Origin: Solobacterium sp.
Lineage (GTDB): Bacteria; Bacillota_I; Bacilli_A; Erysipelotrichales; Erysipelotrichaceae
Reading direction: 5' to 3'
DNA: 55,389 nucleotides
Assembly (NCBI GenBank): GCA_017512555.1
Contig: JAFWFE010000092.1
Coordinates: 1-55,389 of the forward strand
Below, in pieces: positions 25,611-33,444 of this stretch. The stretch's first letter is position 1. Every line of letters starts with the position of its first letter. The translations under genes were made by a program, and so were the position numbers. A model generated the notes under the pieces. It did not search any database, was not told the DNA's origin, and saw nothing but the letters and a program-made list of their open reading frames with translations.

Positions 25611-26695
25611 AAAGTATCCTGATCATGATTTCTGCGCTGGGAGGCGGAGGAGCGGAACGTGTCGCAGTACGCCTGGCGAATTATCTGTCCGGAAAGTATA
25701 CGGTATATATTCTGCCATATTCCAAGTGTGATAATCCGTATCCGGTTAGTGAAAACGTACATATTCTGGATTATGCGCGATATGATCTGCGTAAAAAGAA
25801 AAAGCCTCTGCATCAGTTTCTGAGAGACAGTACATCCGCAGTTTATATCTTTTTCCGCTTATCCTGGTTCCGTATCAGGTATAAACCAGATGTTACGTTG
25901 AGTCTGTTACTTGTACCGAATAGTTTTAATATATTCGCACCGGGAAAGACCAGGAAAATATTATCGGAAAGAAATAATCCGAAGTTGAAAAACAAGCTGA
26001 AATACCAGATCAGTAAGTTTGTCTATCGTTTTGGGGATAAGATCGTATTCCAGTCTCAGGAAGTACGTTCCCAGTTTTCTCCGTTTGTACAGAAGAAGGG
26101 GGTTATTTTACCTAATCCCGTAGAAGTAGATTGCAAGGCAAGTGAACATCCCAGACATAAGATTGTTACTGCCGGAAGATTGGAGAAACAGAAGAACCAC
26201 GAATTACTGATCCGGGCATTTATCCAGTTTGCTCAGACACATCCGGAATATGAACTGGATATTTACGGTGACGGGAAACTGCATGATGACCTACAGAAGA
26301 TTATCGATGATCACGGGATGTCTTCCCATATCCATCTCATTCCGAATACGCAGAATATCCACGAAGTAATACAAGATGCGGAGTTCTATGTTTTAAGTTC
26401 GAATTATGAGGGTTTACCCAATTCCCTGCTGGAAGCCATGATGATGGGTATTCCTTGTATATCCACGTTATATCCGGGCGTACAGGAGATTCTGGAACAC
26501 AAAGAATCCGCGTACCTGGTTCCGGTTGGTGATGTACAGGCACTGTCTGAAGCGATGACGGAGATGGCAGAGAATGCGGATCTTCGCAGAAAGATTGCGG
26601 AGAACGGCGGACAGACCGCAATGAACTATATCCCGGAGATCGTTATGCCTTTCTGGGAAAAAGTACTTATGGGCGGAGGTGATGACCATGCCTGA
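25607..26695 (+). CDS. GT4-family glycosyltransferase
   Basis: A 362-residue GT-B enzyme. The N-terminal half has LGGGGAERVAVRLANYL, the acceptor-side Gly-rich loop. The C-terminal half has TAGRLEKQKNHELLIRAF near residue 190 and SSNYEGLPNSLLEAMMMGIPCI near 265-283, the donor-binding E-x7-E region. It resembles GalNAc/Gal or mannosyl transferases of capsule and exopolysaccharide clusters; the sugar is not predictable. ATGA overlap with the preceding GT2 and 8-bp overlap with the following gene. Confidence 0.9.
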   Translation: MKSILIMISALGGGGAERVAVRLANYLSGKYTVYILPYSKCDNPYPVSENVHILDYARYDLRKKKKPLHQFLRDSTSAVYIFFRLSWFRIRYKPDVTLSLLLVPNSFNIFAPGKTRKILSERNNPKLKNKLKYQISKFVYRFGDKIVFQSQEVRSQFSPFVQKKGVILPNPVEVDCKASEHPRHKIVTAGRLEKQKNHELLIRAFIQFAQTHPEYELDIYGDGKLHDDLQKIIDDHGMSSHIHLIPNTQNIHEVIQDAEFYVLSSNYEGLPNSLLEAMMMGIPCISTLYPGVQEILEHKESAYLVPVGDVQALSEAMTEMAENADLRRKIAENGGQTAMNYIPEIVMPFWEKVLMGGGDDHA

Positions 26696-28505
26696 GAATC
26701 CTTGGATGATTCGCGCCATGGGGAATGCGCACGGTACGTTGATCACGGACAAACGCAGATATTCATTCCTGCCGGTAAAACAGACAATAAAAGACCTGAC
26801 GGAATTTGAGCTTATATCCGATAATGGTAAATTCGCAGATTCCCAGGATAGTTTTATTGGTTGTTACCAGAAGATTGATCCCTCTCGTGAAAACTTTGTG
26901 CTCTCTGCCACATTGACAATTACTGATACGGAGATAATTGACCATCTGACAGGATTCGGACTGATGGTAATGGATACCGATCATTCCCTCCCGGATATCC
27001 GGCACAGGAATCATCTGTTAAACGGGTGTTTCCGTACATTGGATGGCAGAAACCAGGGCTTTGGTGTTCGTACTGTGTCCGGATATACAAAGATCCGTTC
27101 CGCAGACACGGAAAATGTACGTATTCTGGATTCTTCAAGAACCTATGGATTTCTGAATGATCAGACCTTGAATTCCATTACCGGTGATATATCTCTGCGT
27201 TTGGAGAAAACAGATGAAGGTTTCATCTGTACCTGTAGCTATAACCGGATAGAAGAAACGATATTCATCTCTGGAACAGACTTTCTGACCAGACAGAGTC
27301 CGTATATGTATGCCGGAATTGCAGCCGCAGGAAAGATCCGTCTTTCGGTAAAAGAACTGTCTCTTCAGATCACACCCGGGAAGATCAGCCATACACCGGA
27401 AGACACATTCCGTTCCAACATCCCGGATTATCCTTTCTTAAGAGATAAAATAGTACTTCCGGAGATGCCTGTATACCGCTTTGTTAATTCAGAGATCCAT
27501 GTATCACCAACTGGCAAAAGCAGCGGAAACGGCACACCGGAGAATCCCAAGGATATTGTTACAGCGGTAAGGAATGCCGGACCGGGCTGCCGGATCATTC
27601 TTGGGGACGGAGTATATACTCTGACACAATCCCTGGTTATAAATCAGTTCAACAACGGAACGAAAGAATCTCCGGTAATCGTTGAGGCTGTACATCCCCG
27701 GAAAGCGATCCTGGACGGAAAAAATATCCCCGGGGGATTACCGTTGATGATCCTGCGAAGTAATTCCTGGGTAATCAAAGGACTGAGTTTTATCAACGCG
27801 CCGGGCAGTGGTCTTCTCGTCTGCGGAAACTATAACAAGATCCTGAATTGTGAAGCCTCCTGTAACGGTGATACGGGGATTCTGATCTGTGCGTATCCCG
27901 GTGATGGTAAAGAGGATTACCCTTCGTATAACACTGTAGAAGATTGTGATTCTTATCGTAACTGTGATGATGTGGCAGAGAATGCGGATGGTTTCGGCTG
28001 TAAGTTAAGAGCGGGAGAAGGTAATGTATTCCGGCATTGTACAGCTTACCAGAATGCGGATGACGGCTTTGATCTGTATACGAAGAGTGTATTTGGCCCA
28101 ATCGGGAAAGTACGGATCGAAGAATGTATCGCCTACGATAACGGGATAAATACGAAAGAGAAAGATCGTACTCTGACAGCCCGCGGTACAGGTTTTAAGT
28201 TAGGCGGAGAGAAACAGCCTGTCCCGCATGAAGTTATCCGGTGTATTGCGTTCGATAACCATAGGGCAGGGTTTGCGTCAAACAGTAATCCACTTTGTAA
28301 GGTCAAAGCTTGTATCAGCTTCTCCAATGGTTCGCGGTATCTTCCGAAAAACTATTCTGTTATTTCACCTCACACGACGATTCCGGGTGTACGTTATTTT
28401 TCGTTGAATCTATGGCTTACAGACAGAGTAAAGTCCGGGAAGTATACACAATTATTGAGTAATATTACAAGAGATGAAGAAGGTCACTTATCCGTGGATT
28501 TCTGA
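26688..28505 (+). CDS. PL9-type right-handed beta-helix protein (pectate lyase-like)
   Basis: A 605-residue protein. Residues 1 to about 240 form a beta-rich module; the rest is a right-handed beta-helix beginning HVSPTGKSSGNGTPENP. It closely follows polysaccharide lyase family 9: NADGF near residue 433, NADDGFDLY near 457 (the Ca2+-binding Asp residues) and GTGFKLGG near 500 with the candidate catalytic Lys. All the key residues of Pel9A-like enzymes seem present. There is no signal peptide, which is unusual for such lyases. Start: the ATG at 26688 has GGAGG 8 nt upstream; earlier GTG/ATG codons are too close. It lies in an operon with a flippase and glycosyltransferases and overlaps the GT4 gene, so it may trim a cell-made acidic glycan. 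Confidence 0.8.
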   Translation: MPENPWMIRAMGNAHGTLITDKRRYSFLPVKQTIKDLTEFELISDNGKFADSQDSFIGCYQKIDPSRENFVLSATLTITDTEIIDHLTGFGLMVMDTDHSLPDIRHRNHLLNGCFRTLDGRNQGFGVRTVSGYTKIRSADTENVRILDSSRTYGFLNDQTLNSITGDISLRLEKTDEGFICTCSYNRIEETIFISGTDFLTRQSPYMYAGIAAAGKIRLSVKELSLQITPGKISHTPEDTFRSNIPDYPFLRDKIVLPEMPVYRFVNSEIHVSPTGKSSGNGTPENPKDIVTAVRNAGPGCRIILGDGVYTLTQSLVINQFNNGTKESPVIVEAVHPRKAILDGKNIPGGLPLMILRSNSWVIKGLSFINAPGSGLLVCGNYNKILNCEASCNGDTGILICAYPGDGKEDYPSYNTVEDCDSYRNCDDVAENADGFGCKLRAGEGNVFRHCTAYQNADDGFDLYTKSVFGPIGKVRIEECIAYDNGINTKEKDRTLTARGTGFKLGGEKQPVPHEVIRCIAFDNHRAGFASNSNPLCKVKACISFSNGSRYLPKNYSVISPHTTIPGVRYFSLNLWLTDRVKSGKYTQLLSNITRDEEGHLSVDF

Positions 28506-28518
28506 ATCAGAGGTATAT

Positions 28519-30168
28519 ATGTATTGGTGGCAGAAAACGGTAGTGTATGAATGTTATCCCAAAAGCTTTCTGGACACAAGAGGACAGGGCACGGGGACGA
28601 TTGAAGGAATCCGGCAGAAACTGGATTATCTTTCTTCGTTGGGTACCGGTGCCATCTGGATCACGCCTGTGTATGTATCGCCCATGGTGGATAACGGTTA
28701 TGACATCGCGGATTACTGCGCCATTGACCCGTTGTTTGGGACCATGGAGGATATGGACAGACTGATCTCTGACGCAAGGGACAGGGGTATACGTATTGTC
28801 ATGGACCTGGTATTCAATCATACATCGGATCAGCATCCCTGGTTCCTGGAATCACGGAAGAACAAGGAGAATCCCAGAAGTAACTGGTATATCTGGCGTG
28901 ACGCGAAGGAAGACGGAAGCGCGCCGGCAAACTGGCGGGGAATCTTCGGCGGTTCCGCATGGACCTGGTGTGAGGAACGCGGACAGTATTACTTACATAC
29001 ATTTGCGAAAGAACAACCCGATCTGAACTGGGAAGAACCGGAAGTACGCCAGGCGTTATACCAATGTGCAAAATTCTGGATCGATAAGGGAATCGGAGGT
29101 TTCCGTATCGATGCTATAACCTATATCAAGAAACCGGCAGTATTTCTGGATGGTCTGCCGGATGCGGAAGATGGACTGGTATCTATACACAACATGACCG
29201 CCAATACGCCGGGGATTCTGGATTTCCTGCATGAATTCCGGGATCACACAGTAAAGGGAACAGATCTGTTTACCGTAGGGGAAGCGAACGGAGTTTCAGC
29301 GGAAGAACTGCCGGAGTGGGTCGGTGAAAACGGCGTATTTGACATGTTGTTTGAATTCAGTCATGTGAATCTGGAATTTAAGAAGAATGAGATCTGGACC
29401 AGACCGGATTCTTGGACAATCTCGGAACTGAAAGAAGCTCTGCGTAATTCGCAGGAGAATACCAGAGACGCATGGTATCCGATCTTCTTTGAGAACCATG
29501 ATAAACCTCGTTGTGTAGATCATTTCTTTTCCGAAAAGGCAGATCGTACCGCTGCCGCAAAAGTCATCGGGATGATCCTGTACACCATGCGCGGAACACC
29601 GTTTCTGTATCAGGGACAGGAACTGGGACTGAATCGTGTATGCTGGGATAACATTGAGATGTATAACGATATCTCTTCTATAGGACAATATGATCTGGCG
29701 TTGAAAGAAGGGAAAAGCCAGGCAGAAGCTCTTGCGGCAGTACGCAAGTTCTCCCGTGACAACGCCAGAGTACCGATGCCCTGGAACAGAGAAAAGAACG
29801 CAGGATTTACAAGCAGCGTACCCTGGTTGAATGTGCATGAAAATGCTGAATATCTGTGTGCTGAACAACAACAAGCCAATCCGGACTCTGTTTTGTCCTG
29901 GTACCGTTCGCTTGCGGAACTGCGCAGGTCACATTCTGCCTTGATTGACGGCAGTTATGAGGAAGCTCTGGCGGAAGATGAAGATATACTCGGCTATCTC
30001 CGGGAGAACGAAGAAGAGCGGATCCTCGTCCTGGCGAATCTCTCAGAGAAAGAAAAAATATACGAATTTGACGAAAAAGGATACATGATCCTGCTGGGAT
30101 CTTATCGGGAACATACATCCGGGAAACTACATCCTTTAGAAGCAATCCTACTATGTCATAAAAAATAA
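28519..30168 (+). CDS. GH13 alpha-glucosidase (oligo-1,6-glucosidase/DexB-like)
   Basis: A 549-residue cytosolic glycoside hydrolase family 13 enzyme. The conserved regions are DLVFNHTSDQHPWF (about 96-109), GGFRIDA (nucleophile Asp198), TVGEAN (acid/base Glu255) and FENHDKPR (Asp328), followed by the C-terminal beta domain. It releases glucose from short alpha-glucans or isomalto-oligosaccharides. The residue after the nucleophile is Ala; in this subfamily Val is associated with alpha-1,6 and Ala or Thr with alpha-1,4 preference, so linkage is open. Start: ATG at 28519 preceded by AGAGGT, 13 nt after the PL9-like gene; the upstream ATG at 28474 would overlap that gene. A terminator ends the cluster at 30232. 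Confidence 0.88.
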   Translation: MYWWQKTVVYECYPKSFLDTRGQGTGTIEGIRQKLDYLSSLGTGAIWITPVYVSPMVDNGYDIADYCAIDPLFGTMEDMDRLISDARDRGIRIVMDLVFNHTSDQHPWFLESRKNKENPRSNWYIWRDAKEDGSAPANWRGIFGGSAWTWCEERGQYYLHTFAKEQPDLNWEEPEVRQALYQCAKFWIDKGIGGFRIDAITYIKKPAVFLDGLPDAEDGLVSIHNMTANTPGILDFLHEFRDHTVKGTDLFTVGEANGVSAEELPEWVGENGVFDMLFEFSHVNLEFKKNEIWTRPDSWTISELKEALRNSQENTRDAWYPIFFENHDKPRCVDHFFSEKADRTAAAKVIGMILYTMRGTPFLYQGQELGLNRVCWDNIEMYNDISSIGQYDLALKEGKSQAEALAAVRKFSRDNARVPMPWNREKNAGFTSSVPWLNVHENAEYLCAEQQQANPDSVLSWYRSLAELRRSHSALIDGSYEEALAEDEDILGYLRENEEERILVLANLSEKEKIYEFDEKGYMILLGSYREHTSGKLHPLEAILLCHKK

Positions 30169-30195
30169 TGATTAATTCAATTTTAAACGCATAAC

Positions 30196-30232
30196 AAAAG
30201 GGTACATAAGAGATAGTGTGTAACCTTTTTTT
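30196..30232 (+). terminator. Intrinsic terminator of the first glycan cluster
   Basis: AAAAGG-x-TACA pairs with TGTA-x-CCTTTT (one internal mismatch) around a 12-nt loop, running into seven T residues. Confidence 0.65.
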
Positions 30233-30272
30233 CCATAGCTGAAAAATGACAGAAATACACCGGTTTAAGATG

Positions 30273-30299
30273 CATTGATCTCCAGTTCAATGGAAACTG
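30273..30299. repeat. Overlapping inverted repeats upstream of amidase promoter
   Basis: CATTGA-8nt-TCAATG (30273-30292) and CAGTT-7nt-AACTG (30283-30299) overlap, so only one could form as a hairpin at a time. They end 15 bp before the -35 box and may be an operator or activator site. Confidence 0.35.
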
Positions 30300-30313
30300 T
30301 CAGAAAAAAAGAT

Positions 30314-30342
30314 TTGAAAATCGAAAAACAGCGAACTATACT
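30314..30342 (+). promoter_or_regulatory. Promoter of amidase gene
   Basis: TTGAAA (30314-30319) and TATACT (30337-30342) with exactly 17 bp between, 83 bp before the ATG. Confidence 0.7.
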
Positions 30343-30425
30343 GAACTCAGAAAAGTAAATGTGGCTGATTCTGAGCAGAAAGAATAGAGTATACGAAGAA
30401 AGCCGAATAGGAAAGGAAGGAAAGT

Positions 30426-31883
30426 ATGCTGCCGTTCGCTGTCGAAGATGCGAATGTTTCTGCTGTAATCGCTGCATATCGTTCCGGGACATTGACGTGC
30501 CGGGAGTTAACAGAAGTGTACTTACAGCGGATCAAAGAACATGATCCGTTTTTACATTCGGTGATTTGTATTCATCCGGATGTATTGCAGGAAGCAGATC
30601 GCATGGATCGGTATCTGAAAGAGACCGGGAAACTCATCGGTCCTCTTCATGGTATTCCGATCATGATCAAAGACAATATCGGGACTGCGGATATGCCTAC
30701 GACTGCCGGTTCGCTTGCGCTGCAGGATTTTGTGCCGGAAACCGACGCGTTCATCATACAAAGGCTGCGAGATGCCGGAGCGCTGATTCTGGGAAAAACC
30801 AATATGCATGAATTTGCCATCTGGGGAGAAACGATCTCTTCCATTCTCGGCCAGACCATAAACCCCTATGACTATACACGTACACCGGGTGGATCTTCCG
30901 GGGGAAGCGGTGCTGCAGTGGCTGCCTCGTTCTGTCTGGGTGCTCTGGGCACGGATACGGTGAATTCCGTGCGTTCTCCTGCGGCGTCCTGCAGTCTTGT
31001 GGGCATTCGTCCGACCCTGGGCGTTGTGAGCCGTTCGGGAATCGTTCCGTACTCTTTGTCTCAGGATACAGCCGGACCGATTGCCGGTTGTGTGGAAGAT
31101 GCGTCGCTGATTCTTGGCGTGATTGCCGGTTATGACGCAGAAGATAGCTTGTCCGTGAGAGATGAAGTCTATCATCGTGAAGATTTGTTCCGGAAGAGAA
31201 CACCCGATGGATTGCAGGGGAAACGTATAGGTGTTCTGGAGAGTTTTTTCGGCAAAGAAGAGAAGAACAAACAAGTCAATGAAATCGTGAGAAAAGCAGT
31301 TAGTAAGCTGGAAGAAGCAGGAGCCGAACTGATTCCTCTGAATGAGGAGATCAACTCTACGGAACTGGCCAGAAATGCCAGTATCCATCTTGAAGAATTC
31401 CGTGAGGATCTGGATGCCTATCTGGCCAGGTATGGAAAAACCGCGAAATATCATTCTCTGCTGGAGATCTACGAAAGCGGATTAACGCATCCGGGAGTCT
31501 GGGAGAGTATCTACAAAGCGTTATTTCTGACCAGATATAGTGATCAATACGGGATGAAACTCCGTCGTCAGGGGCTTATGCGCGGTAAGATCATAAGCCT
31601 GATGGATAAGTATAACCTGGATGTGATCGTATTCCCGCATCAGCAGCAGCTTGCCTGTGAGATCGGCATGTCCCAGAAACAACGTAATGGTGTCCTTGCG
31701 GCAGTGACCGGATTTCCATCCATTACCGTACCTGCGGGCTTTGTGGAAAGCGAACATGCACCTGTGGGTGTTCCTGTAGGTCTGGAGATGCTGGGTCGTC
31801 CGTATAGTGAGAATCTGCTTGTGGACTGCGCGTATGCTTATGAACAAATCTATCCGGTAAGACGTCCGCCGGTACTGAAATAG
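30426..31883 (+). CDS. Amidase, amidase-signature family
   Basis: A 485-residue enzyme that hydrolyses amides to acid plus ammonia. The Ser-cisSer-Lys triad is visible: Lys82 in MIKDN, cis-Ser157 in GGSSGGSGAA, and nucleophile Ser181. The usual GTDTGGSIR reads GTDTVNSVR here, so the two glycines before the nucleophile are Val-Asn; this may alter the oxyanion hole. The gene has its own promoter and GGAAAGGAAGG before the ATG. A nitrilase lies 2 kb downstream, so nitrile/amide or other acyl-nitrogen metabolism is plausible; GatA is less likely because gatC and gatB are not nearby. Confidence 0.88.
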   Translation: MLPFAVEDANVSAVIAAYRSGTLTCRELTEVYLQRIKEHDPFLHSVICIHPDVLQEADRMDRYLKETGKLIGPLHGIPIMIKDNIGTADMPTTAGSLALQDFVPETDAFIIQRLRDAGALILGKTNMHEFAIWGETISSILGQTINPYDYTRTPGGSSGGSGAAVAASFCLGALGTDTVNSVRSPAASCSLVGIRPTLGVVSRSGIVPYSLSQDTAGPIAGCVEDASLILGVIAGYDAEDSLSVRDEVYHREDLFRKRTPDGLQGKRIGVLESFFGKEEKNKQVNEIVRKAVSKLEEAGAELIPLNEEINSTELARNASIHLEEFREDLDAYLARYGKTAKYHSLLEIYESGLTHPGVWESIYKALFLTRYSDQYGMKLRRQGLMRGKIISLMDKYNLDVIVFPHQQQLACEIGMSQKQRNGVLAAVTGFPSITVPAGFVESEHAPVGVPVGLEMLGRPYSENLLVDCAYAYEQIYPVRRPPVLK

Positions 31884-31923
31884 TACAGAAAACAGGTTAT
31901 TGTCACAAATTTCGAAAAAGGTA

Positions 31924-31953
31924 TTGCAAACTTCAACAGAAGTGTGCTACAAG
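31924..31953 (+). promoter_or_regulatory. Probable promoter with operator-like repeat for DUF1576-hutP-nitrilase operon
   Basis: TTGCAA (31924-31929) and TACAAG (31948-31953) with an 18-bp spacer. An inverted repeat, ACTTC-AACA-GAAGT (31930-31943), fills the spacer. Transcription from here would give a leader of roughly 155 nt before the ATG at 32115. Confidence 0.5.
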
Positions 31954-32011
31954 TAAATTAGTAAGTCCCAAATGTATGAATGTATGATGAATGGGATGGT
32001 ATTGAGTATAT

Positions 32012-32042
32012 AAGAGTTCAGTATGGAGTATGGAGAATTGAG
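32012..32042 (+). promoter_or_regulatory. HutP-type RNA recognition array: five NAG triplets at 7-nt period
   Basis: Seen directly: AAG 32012-32014, CAG 32019-32021, GAG 32026-32028, GAG 32033-32035 and GAG 32040-32042, each separated by exactly 4 nt. A further GAG stands at 32004-32006 with a 5-nt gap. Known for the family: Bacillus HutP hexamers bind sites of NAG triplets with 4-nt spacers on the hut leader RNA. A HutP-like protein is encoded 1.4 kb downstream. The last two triplets are in the 5' arm of a terminator (32033-32064), so binding would prevent termination. The role is inferred, but the fit is close. Confidence 0.7.
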
Positions 32043-32064
32043 TGTTTATCTTGGTTCTCTTTTT
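32033..32064 (+). terminator. Leader terminator (candidate attenuator)
   Basis: GAGAATTGAG (32033-32042) pairs with CTTGGTTCTC (32050-32059) over 10 consecutive positions (three G-T wobbles), with a 7-nt loop, and is followed by TTTTT (32060-32064). It lies inside the leader, 50 bp before the start at 32115, so it would stop transcription before the operon unless opened. Its 5' arm contains two of the five NAG triplets. Confidence 0.7.
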
Positions 32065-32114
32065 GCTATATGGGCTCAAGAAATAACAATTATTACAGTT
32101 AAGGAGAGGGTACT

Positions 32115-33392
32115 ATGTCAAAGTTGTTAGCGTATGATCCGGAAAACCAGTCAGAAGCCGTAATGAGATGGAACATCCTTAGTGCGATGATCCTGATCCT
32201 CTTCGGATTATTCTGTCAGGGGGATCCGGTCGGTGCTTTGAACGGTGTGAAAACGATACTTGTTTCCGACGGTTCACTGATTACCGACTACTTCGTAACC
32301 GGTGGTCTTGGCGGGGCATTTGTGAATGCCGGACTGGCGATGTTACTATCTATTGCCGTATTCAAATTCAGTGGTGCAGGATTCGGAGGCGGAAGCTTCG
32401 GTGTCTGCTATATCGTTGCGGGATTCGCGCTGTTTGGCAAGAACGTGCTGAATATGCTGCCGATCATCTTCGGTGCCTGGTTATATGCCAAGGCTGTGAA
32501 AGAACCGTTCTCAAAGTTTGCGATGGGAGCGAACCTGACGACCTGCGCAGGACCGATCGTACAGTATGTGATGTTACACGGTCTGTCCTCCAGCGTGGCG
32601 GTAAATACCATCGTCGGCTTACTGCTTGCGGTATTGATCGGCTTTGTGGTACAGCCTACAGCAGCGTACTGCGCAAAGTTACATGAGGGATTCTGCCTGT
32701 ATAACATCGGTCTTACCACAGGTTTTGTGACAATCATCCTGACCGCATTCATGAAGGGTCTGGGTTATGAATTCTCCTTCATCAGTGATTCCTGGTGTAA
32801 GGACTATAAAGGTATCCTGACAATCTTCTTCATCGCTTTCTATGCTCTGCATTTCTTCGCAGGAATGATCATGAACGGCGGTGTGAAGGGTCTTGGCAGT
32901 GTGATGAAACATACCGGACAGTTACCGTGTGACTATGTTGCTCTGGAAGGTCTTCCCAAGACATTGATGAATATGGGTATCCTTGGCTGGGAGATGCTGG
33001 CGATCATCCTCGCAATCAACGGAGATCTCTCCGGTCCGATCTGCGCAGGTGTACTTACCGTCGGAGGCTTCGGCGGACTTGGCAAGAACTACTACAACGT
33101 CCTCTGGGGCTGGCTGGGTATCTTCCTGCTGTCCTTCGTCTCTGTATGGCATCTGAATGACGCAGCAGTACAGTTAGCGTTCTGCTTCGTTACCTGTGTA
33201 TGCGGTATTGCCGGAAAGTATGGTCCGATCTACGGTATCGTGGCAGGTATGCTGCATGTCATGGTCGTCCGTCAGACCGGTTCCTTCTTCGCCTGGATCA
33301 ATTTGTATAACAACGGATTTGCGGCAGGCTTGTTCTGTATTGCGTATATTCCGGTGATCCACGCAATTCAAAGAGCATTGGGAAAAGAATAA
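32115..33392 (+). CDS. DUF1576-type integral membrane protein, probable transporter
   Basis: A 425-residue very hydrophobic protein with about ten transmembrane helices and many Gly-rich turns (GAGFGGGSFG, GGFGGLGKNYYN). The C-terminal segment GPIYGIVAGMLHVMVV ... NLYNNGFAAGLF matches my memory of the DUF1576 family; the function of that family is unknown. AAGGAGAG precedes the ATG. It is the first gene behind the NAG-array attenuator and is followed by the HutP-like gene and the nitrilase, so it is most simply the uptake or efflux protein for that pathway's substrate or product. Confidence 0.75.
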   Translation: MSKLLAYDPENQSEAVMRWNILSAMILILFGLFCQGDPVGALNGVKTILVSDGSLITDYFVTGGLGGAFVNAGLAMLLSIAVFKFSGAGFGGGSFGVCYIVAGFALFGKNVLNMLPIIFGAWLYAKAVKEPFSKFAMGANLTTCAGPIVQYVMLHGLSSSVAVNTIVGLLLAVLIGFVVQPTAAYCAKLHEGFCLYNIGLTTGFVTIILTAFMKGLGYEFSFISDSWCKDYKGILTIFFIAFYALHFFAGMIMNGGVKGLGSVMKHTGQLPCDYVALEGLPKTLMNMGILGWEMLAIILAINGDLSGPICAGVLTVGGFGGLGKNYYNVLWGWLGIFLLSFVSVWHLNDAAVQLAFCFVTCVCGIAGKYGPIYGIVAGMLHVMVVRQTGSFFAWINLYNNGFAAGLFCIAYIPVIHAIQRALGKE

Positions 33393-33420
33393 CACCCGGG
33401 AAATAGTATCCCAGTCATAG

Positions 33421-33437
33421 AAGTATGGAGAATGGAG
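33421..33437 (+). promoter_or_regulatory. HutP-type NAG site covering the ribosome binding site of the hutP-like gene
   Basis: AAG 33421-33423, GAG 33428-33430 and GAG 33435-33437 are spaced by exactly 4 nt. The last GAG is part of the Shine-Dalgarno sequence for the ATG at 33445. The stretch 33422-33440 matches 32020-32038 in the operon leader at 18 of 19 positions. Three NAG triplets is the unit bound by Bacillus HutP, so translational autoregulation is the simplest reading. Confidence 0.65.
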
Positions 33438-33444
33438 AATAAAT

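Noticed and set aside
29296..29874. 192-codon minus-strand frame
   Set aside because: It is the antisense shadow of the GH13 gene, with no ribosome binding site or recognisable domain.
30552..31454. 300-codon minus-strand frame
   Set aside because: It lies entirely antisense to the amidase, and the low-complexity composition is that of a shadow frame.
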